Positions 1-9,450 of a stretch of 44,392 nt of DNA are shown one piece after another. The notes beneath the pieces are model-generated. The model did not search any database. It was not told where the DNA came from and saw only the letters and a program-made list of their open reading frames with translations. The DNA is from Alphaproteobacteria bacterium UBA3637 (GTDB taxonomy: Bacteria; Pseudomonadota; Alphaproteobacteria; CAAHEQ01; UBA3637), in contig DFKU01000055.1 in the NCBI GenBank assembly GCA_002373615.1, positions 1,369-45,760 on the forward strand, read 5' to 3'. Position 1 is the first letter of the stretch. Every line of letters starts with the position of its first letter. The position numbers and the translations under genes were made by a program.

Positions 1-37
1 AGGATGACAAGAAAGAAAAAAAGGGATTTCATACTGC

Positions 38-66
38 TGGATGCCCGATCTAGTCGGGCATGACAG
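38..66. repeat. dispersed intergenic hairpin repeat
   Basis: A perfect 8-bp stem (41-48 with 54-61, ATGCCCGA/TCGGGCAT) has a 5-base loop and is followed by GACAG. It sits downstream of the efflux operon and could double as its terminator: a T-rich stretch lies beyond it on the minus strand, but not directly against the stem. Similar GAT...GATGAC elements occur at 79-104, 9351-9381 and 25000-25024. Confidence 0.5.
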
Positions 67-78
67 AAGAATTAAAAA

Positions 79-104
79 GATCCCCCGTCAAGCGAGGGAT
101 GACG
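79..104. repeat. dispersed intergenic hairpin repeat
   Basis: Imperfect hairpin ATCCC...GGGAT (80-100) ending in GATGAC, directly after the stop codon of the RND transporter. Nearly the same sequence recurs at 25000-25024 after gapA, so this is a member of a dispersed family rather than a gene-specific site. Confidence 0.6.
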
Positions 105-105
105 A

Positions 106-3100
106 TTAGTTTTGGTTTTTCTTCCAGAAAAAGTCAATCAGTTCTTGGAAGAAGACGTAGAGGAGTGGCACGAAGAAGATGCCGACAAAGGAGGCCGCTG
201 CCAATCCGCCAAAGATGGAGGAACCGATGGCACGGCGTGCCAAGGCCCCTGCCCCTGTCGCAAACACCAAAGGCACGAATCCCATCAACGACGAGAATGC
301 TGTCATCATAATGGCACGGAAGCGCATGTGAGCGGCGTTTTGGGCAGCCTCACGCACAGGCACACCCAGGGCATGCTGATCTTTGGAAAATTCCACCAGT
401 AAAATAGCGTTCTTGGCTGCCAAGGCAATCAACACGATAATACCTGCCTGAGCGTACAAATCGTCCGTAATGCCACGCATCCAAATAAGGCCTATCGCCC
501 CAAAGATACCAATCACAATGGAGAGCATCACCGGCATTGGAATCACCCAGCTTTCATAGAGTCCCACCAAGAACAGATATGCAAACACAAACGCCATGGC
601 AAAAATCATGAAAGTTTGGCCAGAAGCGACTTGTTCCTGATAGCTCATCCCTGTCCAAGAATACTGATAGCCTGTGGGCAGGTCTTTGGAGATATCCTCC
701 ATCGCGGTCATGGCGGTTCCTGAGCCCATACCGGCGGCAGGGGAACCTTGAATTTTCACAGCGCGGTAGTTGTTATAGCGTTGAATGCTTTGCGCCCCGA
801 CTGTCCGTTTTACCGTCACCAATGAGCGCAAGGGCACCATTTCGCCACGGTTATTCTTGATATTGATTTTGTAAATATCATCCAAAGTACGGCGCTCCAT
901 AATGTCGCCTTGGACTTCCACTTTCCATGTGTGCCCGTAAAGGTTAAAGTCATTCACATAAGTGCCCCCTAAAACCGTCTGCATGGTTGCAAAGATATCC
1001 GAAATTTGAACACCCAATGCGAAGGCCTTTTTGCGGTCAATTTCCAAACTCACACGCGGAGAGTCGGTTGTGTAAAGCGTATAAACACGCGCCAAACGGG
1101 GGTCTTTATTCGCCTTCATAATAATGCCATAGGCCGTTTGAAGAAGTTCTTCCGGGGTTGCCCCTTCGGTACTTTGAAGCATGTATTCAAAGTCAGAGGA
1201 CAGCGACACACCCATCACCGCCGGCAGGTTAAACGGAATAATGCGGGCTTCCTTGATATCCGCAGTCATGGCCGCCACTTTGCCAATGATGGCATTCACT
1301 TCTTGGTTGGCTTTTGTCCGATCTTTATAGGGCTTTAATTTCACCACAAAGAACGCATTGTTAGAGGAAAGCCCCCCGTTCAACATACTGTAGCCCACCA
1401 CCATCATGGTATCATTGATTTCGGGGACTTGTTTCAAGCGTTCATTGATGGTTTCGGCGATTTTATGGGTACGGTTCCAGCTGGCCCCCGAGGGAAGCTG
1501 GACGTCCATCATAAAAGAGCCTTGATCCTCGGCCGGCAAAAAGCCCGTCGGGGTGGTCTTGAACAAAATCCAAGCCCCTAAGCCGAACAAAGCAATAATT
1601 AGCAAAACACCCTTGGAGAGAGGAATAATCTTCCCCACCGTTGAAGAATAGATATTGCGCATAAAATCAATGCCGTTCATCAGCTTTTGAATCAGCCAGA
1701 AAGGCTTTTGATTCGGGCGCATGATAATGGTGGCAACCGCAGGACTTAACGTCAAAGAGTTCAATCCTGAAATCACCATGGCTGACGAAATTGCAATAGC
1801 AAATTGACGGTACAAAATCCCTGAAATTCCTGGTGTAAAGGCGACCGGCACAAACACAGCCAGCAACACTAAGGTAATGGCGATAATCGGCCCTGTAATA
1901 CGGTCCATGGACTTTTTCACGGCCTCAGGAGGGGTGAGTTCGGGGTGCTGACTCATCATCGTTTCCACGTCTTCCACCACCACAATGGCGTCGTCCACCA
2001 CAATACCGATAGCCAAAACCAGCGCCAATAATGAAATGGTATTCGCGGTCACACCAAAAATACTCATCCCAATAAAGGCCCCAATCAAAGACACCGGGAT
2101 AGCCAAAGTCGGAATTAAGGTGGCACGCATTGTCCCCAAGAACACAAAGGTAATCAGCACAATCAAAACAAAGGCTTCAAAAATTGTTTGATAAATTTCA
2201 TCCAAAGACATTTGAACGAATTCGGCACTGTCATAAAGCGTAGCCATGTGCATACCCTTGGGCATACGCTTTTCCAAACGCTTGATTGTTTTATCCAATT
2301 CTTGCGCCACACTAACCGCATTAGAGCCTGGGGATTGATAAATTGCCATACCGGCAGAAGGTTGACCGTTGTAATAGCCGCGCACCTCTTGTGATTCCGG
2401 ACCCAATTCAATGCGCGCAATATCCTTTAACAAAAGGTAAGAGCCATCTTTATTCGCACGAATCACGATTTCACCAAATTCTTCAGGGGTAGAAAGACGC
2501 CCTTTTGTGGTTAAAGAAAATTGAAATTGTTGGTCATCTGTAGACGGCATCACCCCGATACGTCCCAAAGGCGCCTGGATATTTTGATTCCGAATAGCAG
2601 CCAAAACTTCGTTCGTGGAAAGCTTTAAACTTTTAAGTTTATCATTGTTGAGCCAAATACGCATACTATAGTTCAAGGAGGAGAACACAAATACTTCCCC
2701 TACCCCGTTGGTACGCGCAAGTTCATCCTTCACATTCAAAAGCGCATAGTTCGTCAAAAATTCACCGTCATGCTTGGGGTCATCCGAAACCAGCGAGAGG
2801 ACTTGCAACATAGAAGGCATACGAGCTTGAACCACAACCCCTTGACGTTGAACTTCCTCGGGGAGCAAAGCTTCCACTTGCTTTAAACGGTTTTGGACGT
2901 TCACGGCGTTCATGTTGGAATCTGTCCCAATTTCAAAGGTGACCGTTAAACGATAAGAGCCGTCATCCCCACTGGACGAGCTCATATAAATCATATTTTC
3001 AACACCGTTCACTGCAGATTCAATTTGTTGAGCGACTGTCGATTCCACCACATCCGAACTGGCCCCCGGGTAAGTCGCACTGACTTGCACCGAAGGCGGC

Positions 3101-3219
3101 GTGATATTCGGGTATTGTTCCACAGGGATAGAGGACAACACCAACAACCCAGCCATCACAATAACAATAGAAATCACTGAGGCTAAACGTGGCCGTTTAA
3201 TAAATGCATCTGCAATCAT
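106..3219 (-). CDS. RND multidrug efflux transporter (HAE1/AcrB family)
   Basis: Inner-membrane proton-driven drug/proton antiporter that pumps substrates from the periplasm and inner membrane out through an adaptor and outer-membrane channel. At 1037 residues it has the full family length. It starts with the usual IADAFIKRP cytoplasmic helix and first membrane segment, and has two large periplasmic loops. The proton-relay aspartates D409-D410 lie in GIVVDDAIVVVE, and the matching lysine is in AAKNAILLVEF near residue 938. It follows the adaptor gene by 9 bp in one operon. No TolC-like channel gene lies nearby, so the outer-membrane partner is probably encoded elsewhere. Substrate range cannot be read from sequence. 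Family assignment is secure; AcrB, MexB and similar names are not distinguishable. Confidence 0.95.
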   Translation of the reverse strand: MIADAFIKRPRLASVISIVIVMAGLLVLSSIPVEQYPNITPPSVQVSATYPGASSDVVESTVAQQIESAVNGVENMIYMSSSSGDDGSYRLTVTFEIGTDSNMNAVNVQNRLKQVEALLPEEVQRQGVVVQARMPSMLQVLSLVSDDPKHDGEFLTNYALLNVKDELARTNGVGEVFVFSSLNYSMRIWLNNDKLKSLKLSTNEVLAAIRNQNIQAPLGRIGVMPSTDDQQFQFSLTTKGRLSTPEEFGEIVIRANKDGSYLLLKDIARIELGPESQEVRGYYNGQPSAGMAIYQSPGSNAVSVAQELDKTIKRLEKRMPKGMHMATLYDSAEFVQMSLDEIYQTIFEAFVLIVLITFVFLGTMRATLIPTLAIPVSLIGAFIGMSIFGVTANTISLLALVLAIGIVVDDAIVVVEDVETMMSQHPELTPPEAVKKSMDRITGPIIAITLVLLAVFVPVAFTPGISGILYRQFAIAISSAMVISGLNSLTLSPAVATIIMRPNQKPFWLIQKLMNGIDFMRNIYSSTVGKIIPLSKGVLLIIALFGLGAWILFKTTPTGFLPAEDQGSFMMDVQLPSGASWNRTHKIAETINERLKQVPEINDTMMVVGYSMLNGGLSSNNAFFVVKLKPYKDRTKANQEVNAIIGKVAAMTADIKEARIIPFNLPAVMGVSLSSDFEYMLQSTEGATPEELLQTAYGIIMKANKDPRLARVYTLYTTDSPRVSLEIDRKKAFALGVQISDIFATMQTVLGGTYVNDFNLYGHTWKVEVQGDIMERRTLDDIYKINIKNNRGEMVPLRSLVTVKRTVGAQSIQRYNNYRAVKIQGSPAAGMGSGTAMTAMEDISKDLPTGYQYSWTGMSYQEQVASGQTFMIFAMAFVFAYLFLVGLYESWVIPMPVMLSIVIGIFGAIGLIWMRGITDDLYAQAGIIVLIALAAKNAILLVEFSKDQHALGVPVREAAQNAAHMRFRAIMMTAFSSLMGFVPLVFATGAGALARRAIGSSIFGGLAAASFVGIFFVPLLYVFFQELIDFFWKKNQN

Positions 3220-3228
3220 TTTTCCCCC

Positions 3229-4341
3229 TTATTCTGAAATGTTTGCTTTCACTGTGGCATCCGGTGCAATTTTTTGGAACCCGTCTGTCACAACAACTTC
3301 ACCAGCCTTTAAGCCCGATGTCACTTCGTACAAAAAGTCAGGCAAATCCATTCCTGTTGTAATGGTGCGCTTTTCAATTTTGTTATCGGGTGTCACCACA
3401 TAGACAAAAGCTGACGCTTTATCATGTTGAACAGCACGTTGCGGAATAGTCAAAATTTGAACTGGCTTTGTGCCTTTTAACAAAATACGTCCATATTGTC
3501 CGGAGATGAGTTTTCCTTCCGGATTAGCAAAGGAAGCCTTCATTTTTAAGGTATTCATCTGTTCATCCAAAACGACATCGACAAAATCCACCTTACCCAC
3601 GATAGGATATTCGCGTTCATCCGAAAAAATAAAGTGAGCTGCAACTTCTTCCGTATTGGGGAATTGGTGTCTGAGTTGCATCAATTGATTTTCACTGACG
3701 GAAAACACGGCATCAATGGGGTCAATTTTAACGACTTGTGCTAACACACCTGAATTCGGGCCAATTAATTCACCCACGGAAAAAGTAGATTCCCCAACTT
3801 TACCATCCATTGGGGCACGAATAACTGTGTAATCCAAATCTTGCTTTGCCACATCCAACATCGCTTGCATTTGATTGACTGTAGCTTTGGCGGAATCATA
3901 AGCGGCCTCAACTTCATCCAATTTGGCTTTACTGACATCCTTTGTTTGGTAGAGCTTTTTAGTGCGGTCGTATTGGCTGGTCGCATTTTTGGCGGCTGCG
4001 ACAGCTTTTTCATAATTTGCCTCAGCAGATTTGACCGCAGATTCATAATTCACTTGTTCAATAATGAAAAGGGGTTGATCCTTTTTCACAATATCCCCTT
4101 CTTGAAACAGACGTTCTTGCAAAAAGCCGGAAACACGGGCACGCAGAGCCACTTTATCTTGACTTTCAATTTTTGCCACAAAGCTGGCTTCAGGATAGCT
4201 TTCGGATTCACTTAAGCGCACAGCATCCACCACTGGAATTTGTTGTTGTTGAGGGGCCCCCGGACGCGTCACGCGCCAAGCGTAATATCCCACTACAATC
4301 AATAAGATAACAATAATTCCCCAAAAGATTTTTTTTAACAT
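3229..4341 (-). CDS. RND efflux periplasmic adaptor (membrane fusion protein)
   Basis: Periplasmic adaptor linking the RND pump at 106-3219 to an outer-membrane channel. The 370 residues show the AcrA order: N-terminal anchor helix (about 5-22), half of a lipoyl domain with RVSGFLQ around residue 70, a long coiled-coil hairpin (about 100-170, rich in A/K/E), the second lipoyl half (IRAPMDGKVG), then beta-barrel and membrane-proximal domains. The N-terminus has no lipobox cysteine, so it is held by an uncleaved helix rather than a lipid, unlike E. coli AcrA. An AGAAGGAG ribosome site precedes the ATG. First gene of the two-gene operon; no regulator gene is adjacent. Confidence 0.93.
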   Translation of the reverse strand: MLKKIFWGIIVILLIVVGYYAWRVTRPGAPQQQQIPVVDAVRLSESESYPEASFVAKIESQDKVALRARVSGFLQERLFQEGDIVKKDQPLFIIEQVNYESAVKSAEANYEKAVAAAKNATSQYDRTKKLYQTKDVSKAKLDEVEAAYDSAKATVNQMQAMLDVAKQDLDYTVIRAPMDGKVGESTFSVGELIGPNSGVLAQVVKIDPIDAVFSVSENQLMQLRHQFPNTEEVAAHFIFSDEREYPIVGKVDFVDVVLDEQMNTLKMKASFANPEGKLISGQYGRILLKGTKPVQILTIPQRAVQHDKASAFVYVVTPDNKIEKRTITTGMDLPDFLYEVTSGLKAGEVVVTDGFQKIAPDATVKANISE

Positions 4342-4461
4342 TTTTTCTCCTTCTTTATCTGTTGAATTAAAGTGAATTTAGCATTTTTTTTTAAAAATAT
4401 CTAGCTTTTTTTAAAAAAATCGTCTTAAATGTCAAAAAAGGTTCAAAAAAGGGAGGTACCT

Positions 4462-5388
4462 ATGATTACACAAAAAGATAAAAACAAGTTATTGAAAAAC
4501 AACAAAAATCAAAAACATGTTTTTGTGGCCGGCGGGTCCCGTTTGGGAAAAAATCCCATTTATGAAAAGGAAGTCTATCGTTTGGGAAAAGAGATTGGCA
4601 AGCAAAATTATCAGCTGTCTTTTGGCCTGTCCAGTCGTGGAATTATGGGGGCTGTCGCCAAGGGTGTACAAGAAAGTTGGTCCGATAAATCACGCAAGCC
4701 GATTATCGGTGTGACAACTGATGCCTATTTAAAACGCTATGATACCGAAAAAGAGTTAGAAGAAGTTTCCGAAATTGTGGTTGCCCATACTTTGGAAGAA
4801 AGGAAAAAAGAGTTATTAAAATCTGAATTCATTATTTTTGCCCCAGGAGGAGCCGGCACTTTGGATGAACTCGCCTTTGATTGCGTTGCCATGCAAGACG
4901 GATTGATTCCCATAAAACCTTTTGTGATGTTTAATGTAGAAAATTTTTTCCACCATATCTTAGAATACTTAAAAGAAATTCACTTAAAAGGTTTCGCGGA
5001 CTTTTTCCCCTTTATTGTCGTAGATAATGCCTTTGAGGCCAGCGTCGCCTTTGATATGATTGGCATCAAGTGTGGCAAAAAATTGTCCAACAATAAAATG
5101 CAAGAAATGATAGAAGGTATTGTATATGATTTGCCCTATGTGATTGAAAAGCGTATGGAAAATCCTGACACATCAACTGCTGAAATTTTAAAACAGATGG
5201 ACAAAGAATTGAAAAACAAAAACAGAAATGTGGTCAGAAACCTGTGCAAAGACATTGAAACTGCTTATTTAAATAAAGAGATAAACAGAATGTATGGCCG
5301 GTTAGAAAAATCAGCGCGGGATATTGCTGATGTCAGCCATAAGTTAATGCGGTTAAAAAAAAGGTACAAAGTAGCGGAGAATTATTAA
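4462..5388 (+). CDS. LOG-family (lysine decarboxylase-like) nucleotide-binding protein
   Basis: About 308 residues with a Rossmann-like LOG fold: VFVAGGSRLG near the start, SRGIMGAVAKG about residue 58, and the hallmark PGGAGTLDEL near residue 133. Characterised LOG proteins are cytokinin riboside 5'-monophosphate phosphoribohydrolases acting on nucleotides; the substrate here is unknown. The C-terminal third (charged, helical, after residue 220) goes beyond the usual LOG length of about 190-250. I chose the ATG at 4462 because GGAGG lies 5 bases upstream; an in-frame ATG at 4429 has no ribosome site. Its stop codon directly abuts the antiporter start, so the two are translated together. Confidence 0.8.
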   Translation: MITQKDKNKLLKNNKNQKHVFVAGGSRLGKNPIYEKEVYRLGKEIGKQNYQLSFGLSSRGIMGAVAKGVQESWSDKSRKPIIGVTTDAYLKRYDTEKELEEVSEIVVAHTLEERKKELLKSEFIIFAPGGAGTLDELAFDCVAMQDGLIPIKPFVMFNVENFFHHILEYLKEIHLKGFADFFPFIVVDNAFEASVAFDMIGIKCGKKLSNNKMQEMIEGIVYDLPYVIEKRMENPDTSTAEILKQMDKELKNKNRNVVRNLCKDIETAYLNKEINRMYGRLEKSARDIADVSHKLMRLKKRYKVAENY

Positions 5389-7179
5389 ATGGACTTTATC
5401 AACTTACCAATTTTATTGTTTTCAATTTTATTGTGTGTTAGTATTTTAACCAGCCTTTTATCGGGGCGTATCGGCATCCCTTTGATTTTAGTATTTTTAT
5501 GCATAGGGGTAATCACAGGGGCTGGAAACTTGGAAATGTTACAAACCCTGCAGCACCCGCGTATTTTATTTTTTGTGGGATCTATTGCTTTAGCCATGAT
5601 TTTGTTTGACAGTGGCTTTCAAACCCCCATCAAAAGCTATAAACAAAACGCAAAACCTGCCATTTTTTTGGCAACAGGGGGAGTGGCTTTAACCGCAGCT
5701 TTATTAGCCCCCTTTGTGCATTGGATATTAGGCATTGATTGGTTGTCCAGTTTGTTATTGGTCTCCATCATCAGTTCAACTGATTCGGCGGCAGTGTTCT
5801 TTTTACTCAGGTCAAAAGGCTTGCATTTAAAGGAAAAAATTAAATCTACGTTGGAAATTGAATCAGGCTCTAACGATCCGATGGCGATTTTCTTGACTAT
5901 GTCGTTTATTATGTTGATTCAACAAAAAATGGCGGGAACACCTATTTCTTATGAATTTTTAATCCCGAGTTTGTTGCAACAAGCCTTTATCGGGGGCTTG
6001 ATTGGGTGGGGATTATCATATCTAATCAGGTTTTTAGTCAATAAAATTGTTTTGGATACCGCCCTTTATCCTATCTTTGTTTTAGGATTAGTTTTGTTCG
6101 GATTTTCTGTGGCAAACATATTGGGGGGAAGCGGATTTTTGGCCGTTTATGTGGCTGGTATTTTAGTGGGGAATTCCCGCATTCAGGCCTATACCCAAAT
6201 TTCCAAATTTCAACAAACAATTACATGGCTGAGTCAAATCAGTATGTTCACGTGTTTGGGAATGTTTGTGACCTTTCAAGGATTACAACATGTATGGTCT
6301 TTGGCCTGCTTAATTGCCATCATTTTAATGTTCTTTGCGCGACCCGTTATGATTTTTACTTTATTGGGATTATTTAAAGAATATTCTTTTACGGACAAGT
6401 TGTTCATTTCCTTTGTGGGCCTAAGGGGAGCCACCTCAGTTTTATTGGCTTTAATGCCGTTGGTATTGGGAATTCCGCTGGCTGATGATTTTTTCAATAT
6501 CATCTTTGTGATGGTATTGATTAGTTTAGCGGTACAAGGATTTGCTATTCCTTGGGCAGGAAAAATGTGTGGGGTAACTTTGCCACACCTACAATCTGCC
6601 CCACAAAAAACAGAGATTGATTTGCCCGGACTGAGTGACACTTCGTTGGTTATGTATCAATTAGATGAACAAACCCCCGTCATTCAAGGGGAAAAAATTC
6701 CCCGTTGGGCAAAGCCCACTTTGGTTGTCAGAAATGGAATTTCTTATCCTATGGGAACTGGATTAAAACAATTGAAGTCTGGAGATAAAGTGTATGTATT
6801 CATTTCATCGGAATCGCAAAGACCCGTTTTAGATAAGTTGTTTGGACGCATTAATCCTGATGATAAAAACGATTTTGGGGATTTTCCGATTGCCCCAGAA
6901 ACCCCTTTCGAAGAATTAGAAAAAATTTACGGGATTAAAGTCAACAAAGGCATTCGTTCCTATACCATTTCGGAATTATTTACCCGAGAATTTTCAGATA
7001 TTGAAATTGGCGATAGATTAGTTCTGGATTCTGTAGAATTGGTGGTACATGGGATTCAAGACGGACAAGTGACAGAAGTCGGAATTGATATTGATCCTGC
7101 GGCCCACAGACGACCAAAAATAAAGAAAATTTTCTTCTTTCATAAGAAAAGGGTTGACAAGCAGGAAAAGAAAGGGTAG
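5389..7179 (+). CDS. K+/H+ (CPA1) antiporter with RCK_C and CorC-type C-terminal domains, NhaP2/CvrA-like
   Basis: Inner-membrane cation/proton antiporter. Residues 1-390 form a 12-13 helix CPA1 membrane domain with STDSAAVF (T131-D132) and the SGSNDPMA motif carrying the ion-binding pair N162-D163. Residues about 400-485 are an RCK_C (TrkA-C) domain, and the remainder (to 596) resembles the CorC/HlyC transporter-associated domain, the same order as E. coli NhaP2/CvrA. RCK_C domains of some CPA antiporters bind c-di-AMP, and a diadenylate cyclase is encoded at 22522-23424. Regulation of this antiporter by c-di-AMP is therefore a reasonable but untested inference. The start directly follows the LOG stop codon. 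Confidence 0.88.
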   Translation: MDFINLPILLFSILLCVSILTSLLSGRIGIPLILVFLCIGVITGAGNLEMLQTLQHPRILFFVGSIALAMILFDSGFQTPIKSYKQNAKPAIFLATGGVALTAALLAPFVHWILGIDWLSSLLLVSIISSTDSAAVFFLLRSKGLHLKEKIKSTLEIESGSNDPMAIFLTMSFIMLIQQKMAGTPISYEFLIPSLLQQAFIGGLIGWGLSYLIRFLVNKIVLDTALYPIFVLGLVLFGFSVANILGGSGFLAVYVAGILVGNSRIQAYTQISKFQQTITWLSQISMFTCLGMFVTFQGLQHVWSLACLIAIILMFFARPVMIFTLLGLFKEYSFTDKLFISFVGLRGATSVLLALMPLVLGIPLADDFFNIIFVMVLISLAVQGFAIPWAGKMCGVTLPHLQSAPQKTEIDLPGLSDTSLVMYQLDEQTPVIQGEKIPRWAKPTLVVRNGISYPMGTGLKQLKSGDKVYVFISSESQRPVLDKLFGRINPDDKNDFGDFPIAPETPFEELEKIYGIKVNKGIRSYTISELFTREFSDIEIGDRLVLDSVELVVHGIQDGQVTEVGIDIDPAAHRRPKIKKIFFFHKKRVDKQEKKG

Positions 7180-7213
7180 AAAGGAAATTAGATTATTAGA
7201 AAAGGAGTCAAAC

Positions 7214-8146
7214 ATGACAGATATAAAAAGTGACCCATTTTATCAGGAGATTTGTGCTTTAATGGAAGCCAAAAAAGAAAAAGAAATTGATAAATGGAAA
7301 ACAACAAGATTAAAACAGACTAAAAAAGATTATTCAAACGTTTCTGATATACTTCTTTCAAGATATGAAACAGCTTTGGATCAATATGCAAATACGTTAA
7401 AGAGAGCTTATTCTTCCTATCAAGGAACACCGGGGCCTGCACAAAGGGAACGCCTCTTAAGAAAATTAGTTACAACGGACCACAGAAATTTATCCGATGT
7501 TGTTAAGAGTTTGAATTCTGCCAGAACCCAGAACAAGGGAAAAACTTCAAAGAAAAACGGATCTGGATGGTGGGGACATGCGTTGGGTTGTGGTTCATTA
7601 ATTCTTGCATTAACCGGGGTAACGGGTCTATTGATTAAAGGAGATAAAAATAAAACTCAATCAGCTCCATCTGAAACAGATAAACTTCCAGGACGGATAG
7701 AAAATCGCATAAATACTCCAGTTGCACGCCAAGGCCAAACTTTTACAGCAATGGCAACCCAGGAGAGCGGCAGCAGATCTTTATTGGGAAGATTACAATC
7801 TGCAGTAGATCAAAGTATGGAGCATCCATCTTATGTGACAGATGATGCTGTTTTTGATGCGCAAGTAAAAGCCTTACAACGAAGAAATATCATCAGTGGA
7901 TTAGATGTCCAGGGTTCTGCCAATCAAGCTGCCATTGCGGCAAAGATGGCCAGTACCGCAGCATCAAAACGTGATATCAATTATAGCGAACAACGAATGA
8001 AGGTGGACACGATGGAATCTTGGGAAGATGTTAGTCGTTCTGTTGAAAGGACAATGGGTAATTTACGTGGTACAATTCAACAGGCAACGGGCAGTGTCAA
8101 TGCCGCAAGGGATTTCGGTCGTGCTTTCCGAAGTGGAAGAAAATAA
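7214..8146 (+). CDS. hypothetical protein with one central membrane segment
   Basis: Not recognised. About 310 residues: a charged, helical N-terminal half (1-115), a single hydrophobic stretch from about 122 to 146 preceded by a Gly/Trp cluster (GSGWWGHALG), and a polar, Ala/Ser-rich C-terminal half with helical heptads. The topology suggests a cytoplasmic or periplasmic coiled-coil protein with one anchor. I chose the ATG at 7214 because AAGGAG lies 7 bases upstream; a TTG at 7154 would overlap the antiporter and has no ribosome site. It begins 34 bp after the antiporter stop and is probably in the same transcript. Confidence 0.7.
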   Translation: MTDIKSDPFYQEICALMEAKKEKEIDKWKTTRLKQTKKDYSNVSDILLSRYETALDQYANTLKRAYSSYQGTPGPAQRERLLRKLVTTDHRNLSDVVKSLNSARTQNKGKTSKKNGSGWWGHALGCGSLILALTGVTGLLIKGDKNKTQSAPSETDKLPGRIENRINTPVARQGQTFTAMATQESGSRSLLGRLQSAVDQSMEHPSYVTDDAVFDAQVKALQRRNIISGLDVQGSANQAAIAAKMASTAASKRDINYSEQRMKVDTMESWEDVSRSVERTMGNLRGTIQQATGSVNAARDFGRAFRSGRK

Positions 8147-8150
8147 CGAC

Positions 8151-8178
8151 TTGCAAAATAAAAAAAGTGTGGTACAAT
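8151..8178 (+). promoter_or_regulatory. sigma70-type promoter for the outer-membrane protein gene
   Basis: TTGCAA (8151-8156), 16-bp spacer, TACAAT (8173-8178), followed by AAAAGGAG just before the start at 8206. Good match to the sigma70 consensus, placed in the only gap upstream of the gene. Confidence 0.65.
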
Positions 8179-8205
8179 AGAGATATTAAAAAAAAGGAGA
8201 AATAA

Positions 8206-9306
8206 ATGAACAAAAAACAACTTTTAATGGCTTCAACGATTTGTATGGTTTCTATGATGGCTTTTGCAGAGCCCGTGGAAGTAAAACAAATTCCTGCTGA
8301 GCAAATTTCTTTAGAACAAAAATCAGCTCCAACTGTCTATCAAAAACAAACAGTGGTACGCTATAATGTACCAACTTGTAAAAATTGCAGAACAACAACA
8401 ACCGTAAATCGTGTTGTCGCTTCCGGTGAACCTGTTATGGCGCCAGTTCCATGTCCAAGTGGTACCTGTGGTTCTGTGGCACCTGTAACTTATAAAGCAC
8501 CACAACCTAAATCTTGTGTATATGACAACCACAAATATGCCATTGCCAACCCCTTGTTTGTTTTAAAGAAAGGGCAATTCAGTTCGGATACTGTGGCCGG
8601 ATATTGGGTGCAACCGAAGAAAATTGGCGATTATTTATACACAGATCCTGCTTCAGGAGAGGATATGTATGCGTTAAGAGGGCGTTTTGATGGATGGCAA
8701 GTGGCTGAACAAATCATGTACGGGATTACCGATTGGTTATCTGTAAAATTACAAGGGGGTTATCAGGCCAATCGTCCCAAAAAGAGCACTTGGAATTTAG
8801 CCGAAGATACAAAAGGGACCCCTGTTCCCCATAATTATTCTTATGATGGCACTGTCGGATTGCAAGCGCATGCTGTTGATACCTGCAATTTTGATGTGAT
8901 TGTCGGTGTGGATGCCACATGGGGGAAAACAGGTTATAAGCAAGGGGATTGCAAAGATTCTGAAAATTACAAATTGGTGACACCTTATGCCATCATCGGC
9001 GGACAAGTCACAAAATATGTGACACCTTATTTGCAAGCAGGGTACAGTTTTGCCGTGGATACCAAAAAAGAAGTTGCGGATGATGCTTATGCCTTGCAAC
9101 CCGGGTTTTACATTCAACCCAGCAAATATTTTGCCATTCATCCTTATATCAACAAGGTTGAACATGAAAAACCGGAATGGAATTTGGCCTTGGATTTTTA
9201 TCCGTATCAAAACTTGGTCGTGGGTATAGAAGGAAGTGCTGTATCTTGGACGCATGATCCGATGGATAATTATGGTATTTCTGGTCATGTTAAAATGACG
9301 TTCTGA
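8206..9306 (+). CDS. predicted outer-membrane protein with cysteine-rich N-terminal segment
   Basis: 366 residues starting with a clear signal peptide (cleavage likely after MMAFA, about residue 22). The mature N-terminus (about 25-110) is a linker with CKNC, CPSGTC and one further Cys. The rest (about 120-366) alternates aromatic and polar residues as in a beta barrel and ends in Phe (HVKMTF), the classic C-terminal signal for BAM-dependent insertion. No named family recognised; it resembles secreted or outer-membrane beta proteins of unknown role. It has its own promoter and a strong terminator, so it is monocistronic. The cysteine pairs may form disulfides or bind metal. Confidence 0.7.
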   Translation: MNKKQLLMASTICMVSMMAFAEPVEVKQIPAEQISLEQKSAPTVYQKQTVVRYNVPTCKNCRTTTTVNRVVASGEPVMAPVPCPSGTCGSVAPVTYKAPQPKSCVYDNHKYAIANPLFVLKKGQFSSDTVAGYWVQPKKIGDYLYTDPASGEDMYALRGRFDGWQVAEQIMYGITDWLSVKLQGGYQANRPKKSTWNLAEDTKGTPVPHNYSYDGTVGLQAHAVDTCNFDVIVGVDATWGKTGYKQGDCKDSENYKLVTPYAIIGGQVTKYVTPYLQAGYSFAVDTKKEVADDAYALQPGFYIQPSKYFAIHPYINKVEHEKPEWNLALDFYPYQNLVVGIEGSAVSWTHDPMDNYGISGHVKMTF

Positions 9307-9326
9307 TAAAAAAGGATTCCCTGTTA

Positions 9327-9351
9327 AACCGCCCTGAGGGGCGGTTTTTTT
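9327..9351 (+). terminator. Rho-independent terminator of the outer-membrane protein gene
   Basis: Perfect 8-bp stem AACCGCCC/GGGCGGTT with a TGAG loop, followed by a T run, 20 bp after the stop codon. Confidence 0.9.
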
Positions 9352-9381
9352 GGATCCCCGGGATAACCGCAAGGATGACAA
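9351..9381. repeat. dispersed intergenic repeat
   Basis: GGATCCCCGGGATAACCGC followed by AAGGATGACAAC. Same start (GGATCCC) and end (GGATGAC) as the elements at 79-104 and 25000-25024, and likewise placed directly after a terminator. Confidence 0.45.
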
Positions 9382-9416
9382 CAAAATAGAACAAGTTTTT
9401 TATTATTTTTTCATAT

Positions 9417-9444
9417 TGCTTTTTAGATAAAAAGATTTTATATT
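9417..9444 (+). promoter_or_regulatory. possible promoter of the bat cluster
   Basis: TTGCTT (9417-9422), 16-bp spacer, TATATT (9439-9444). Transcription would start close to the ATG at 9451, giving a leaderless or near-leaderless message; there is no clear ribosome site upstream of that ATG. Confidence 0.35.
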
Positions 9445-9450
9445 GAAAGT

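Noticed and set aside
112..402. Plus-strand ORFs opposite the RND transporter, and similar frames opposite gapA and the Bat genes
   Set aside because: They lie antisense to well-defined conserved genes and have no ribosome sites or recognisable motifs.
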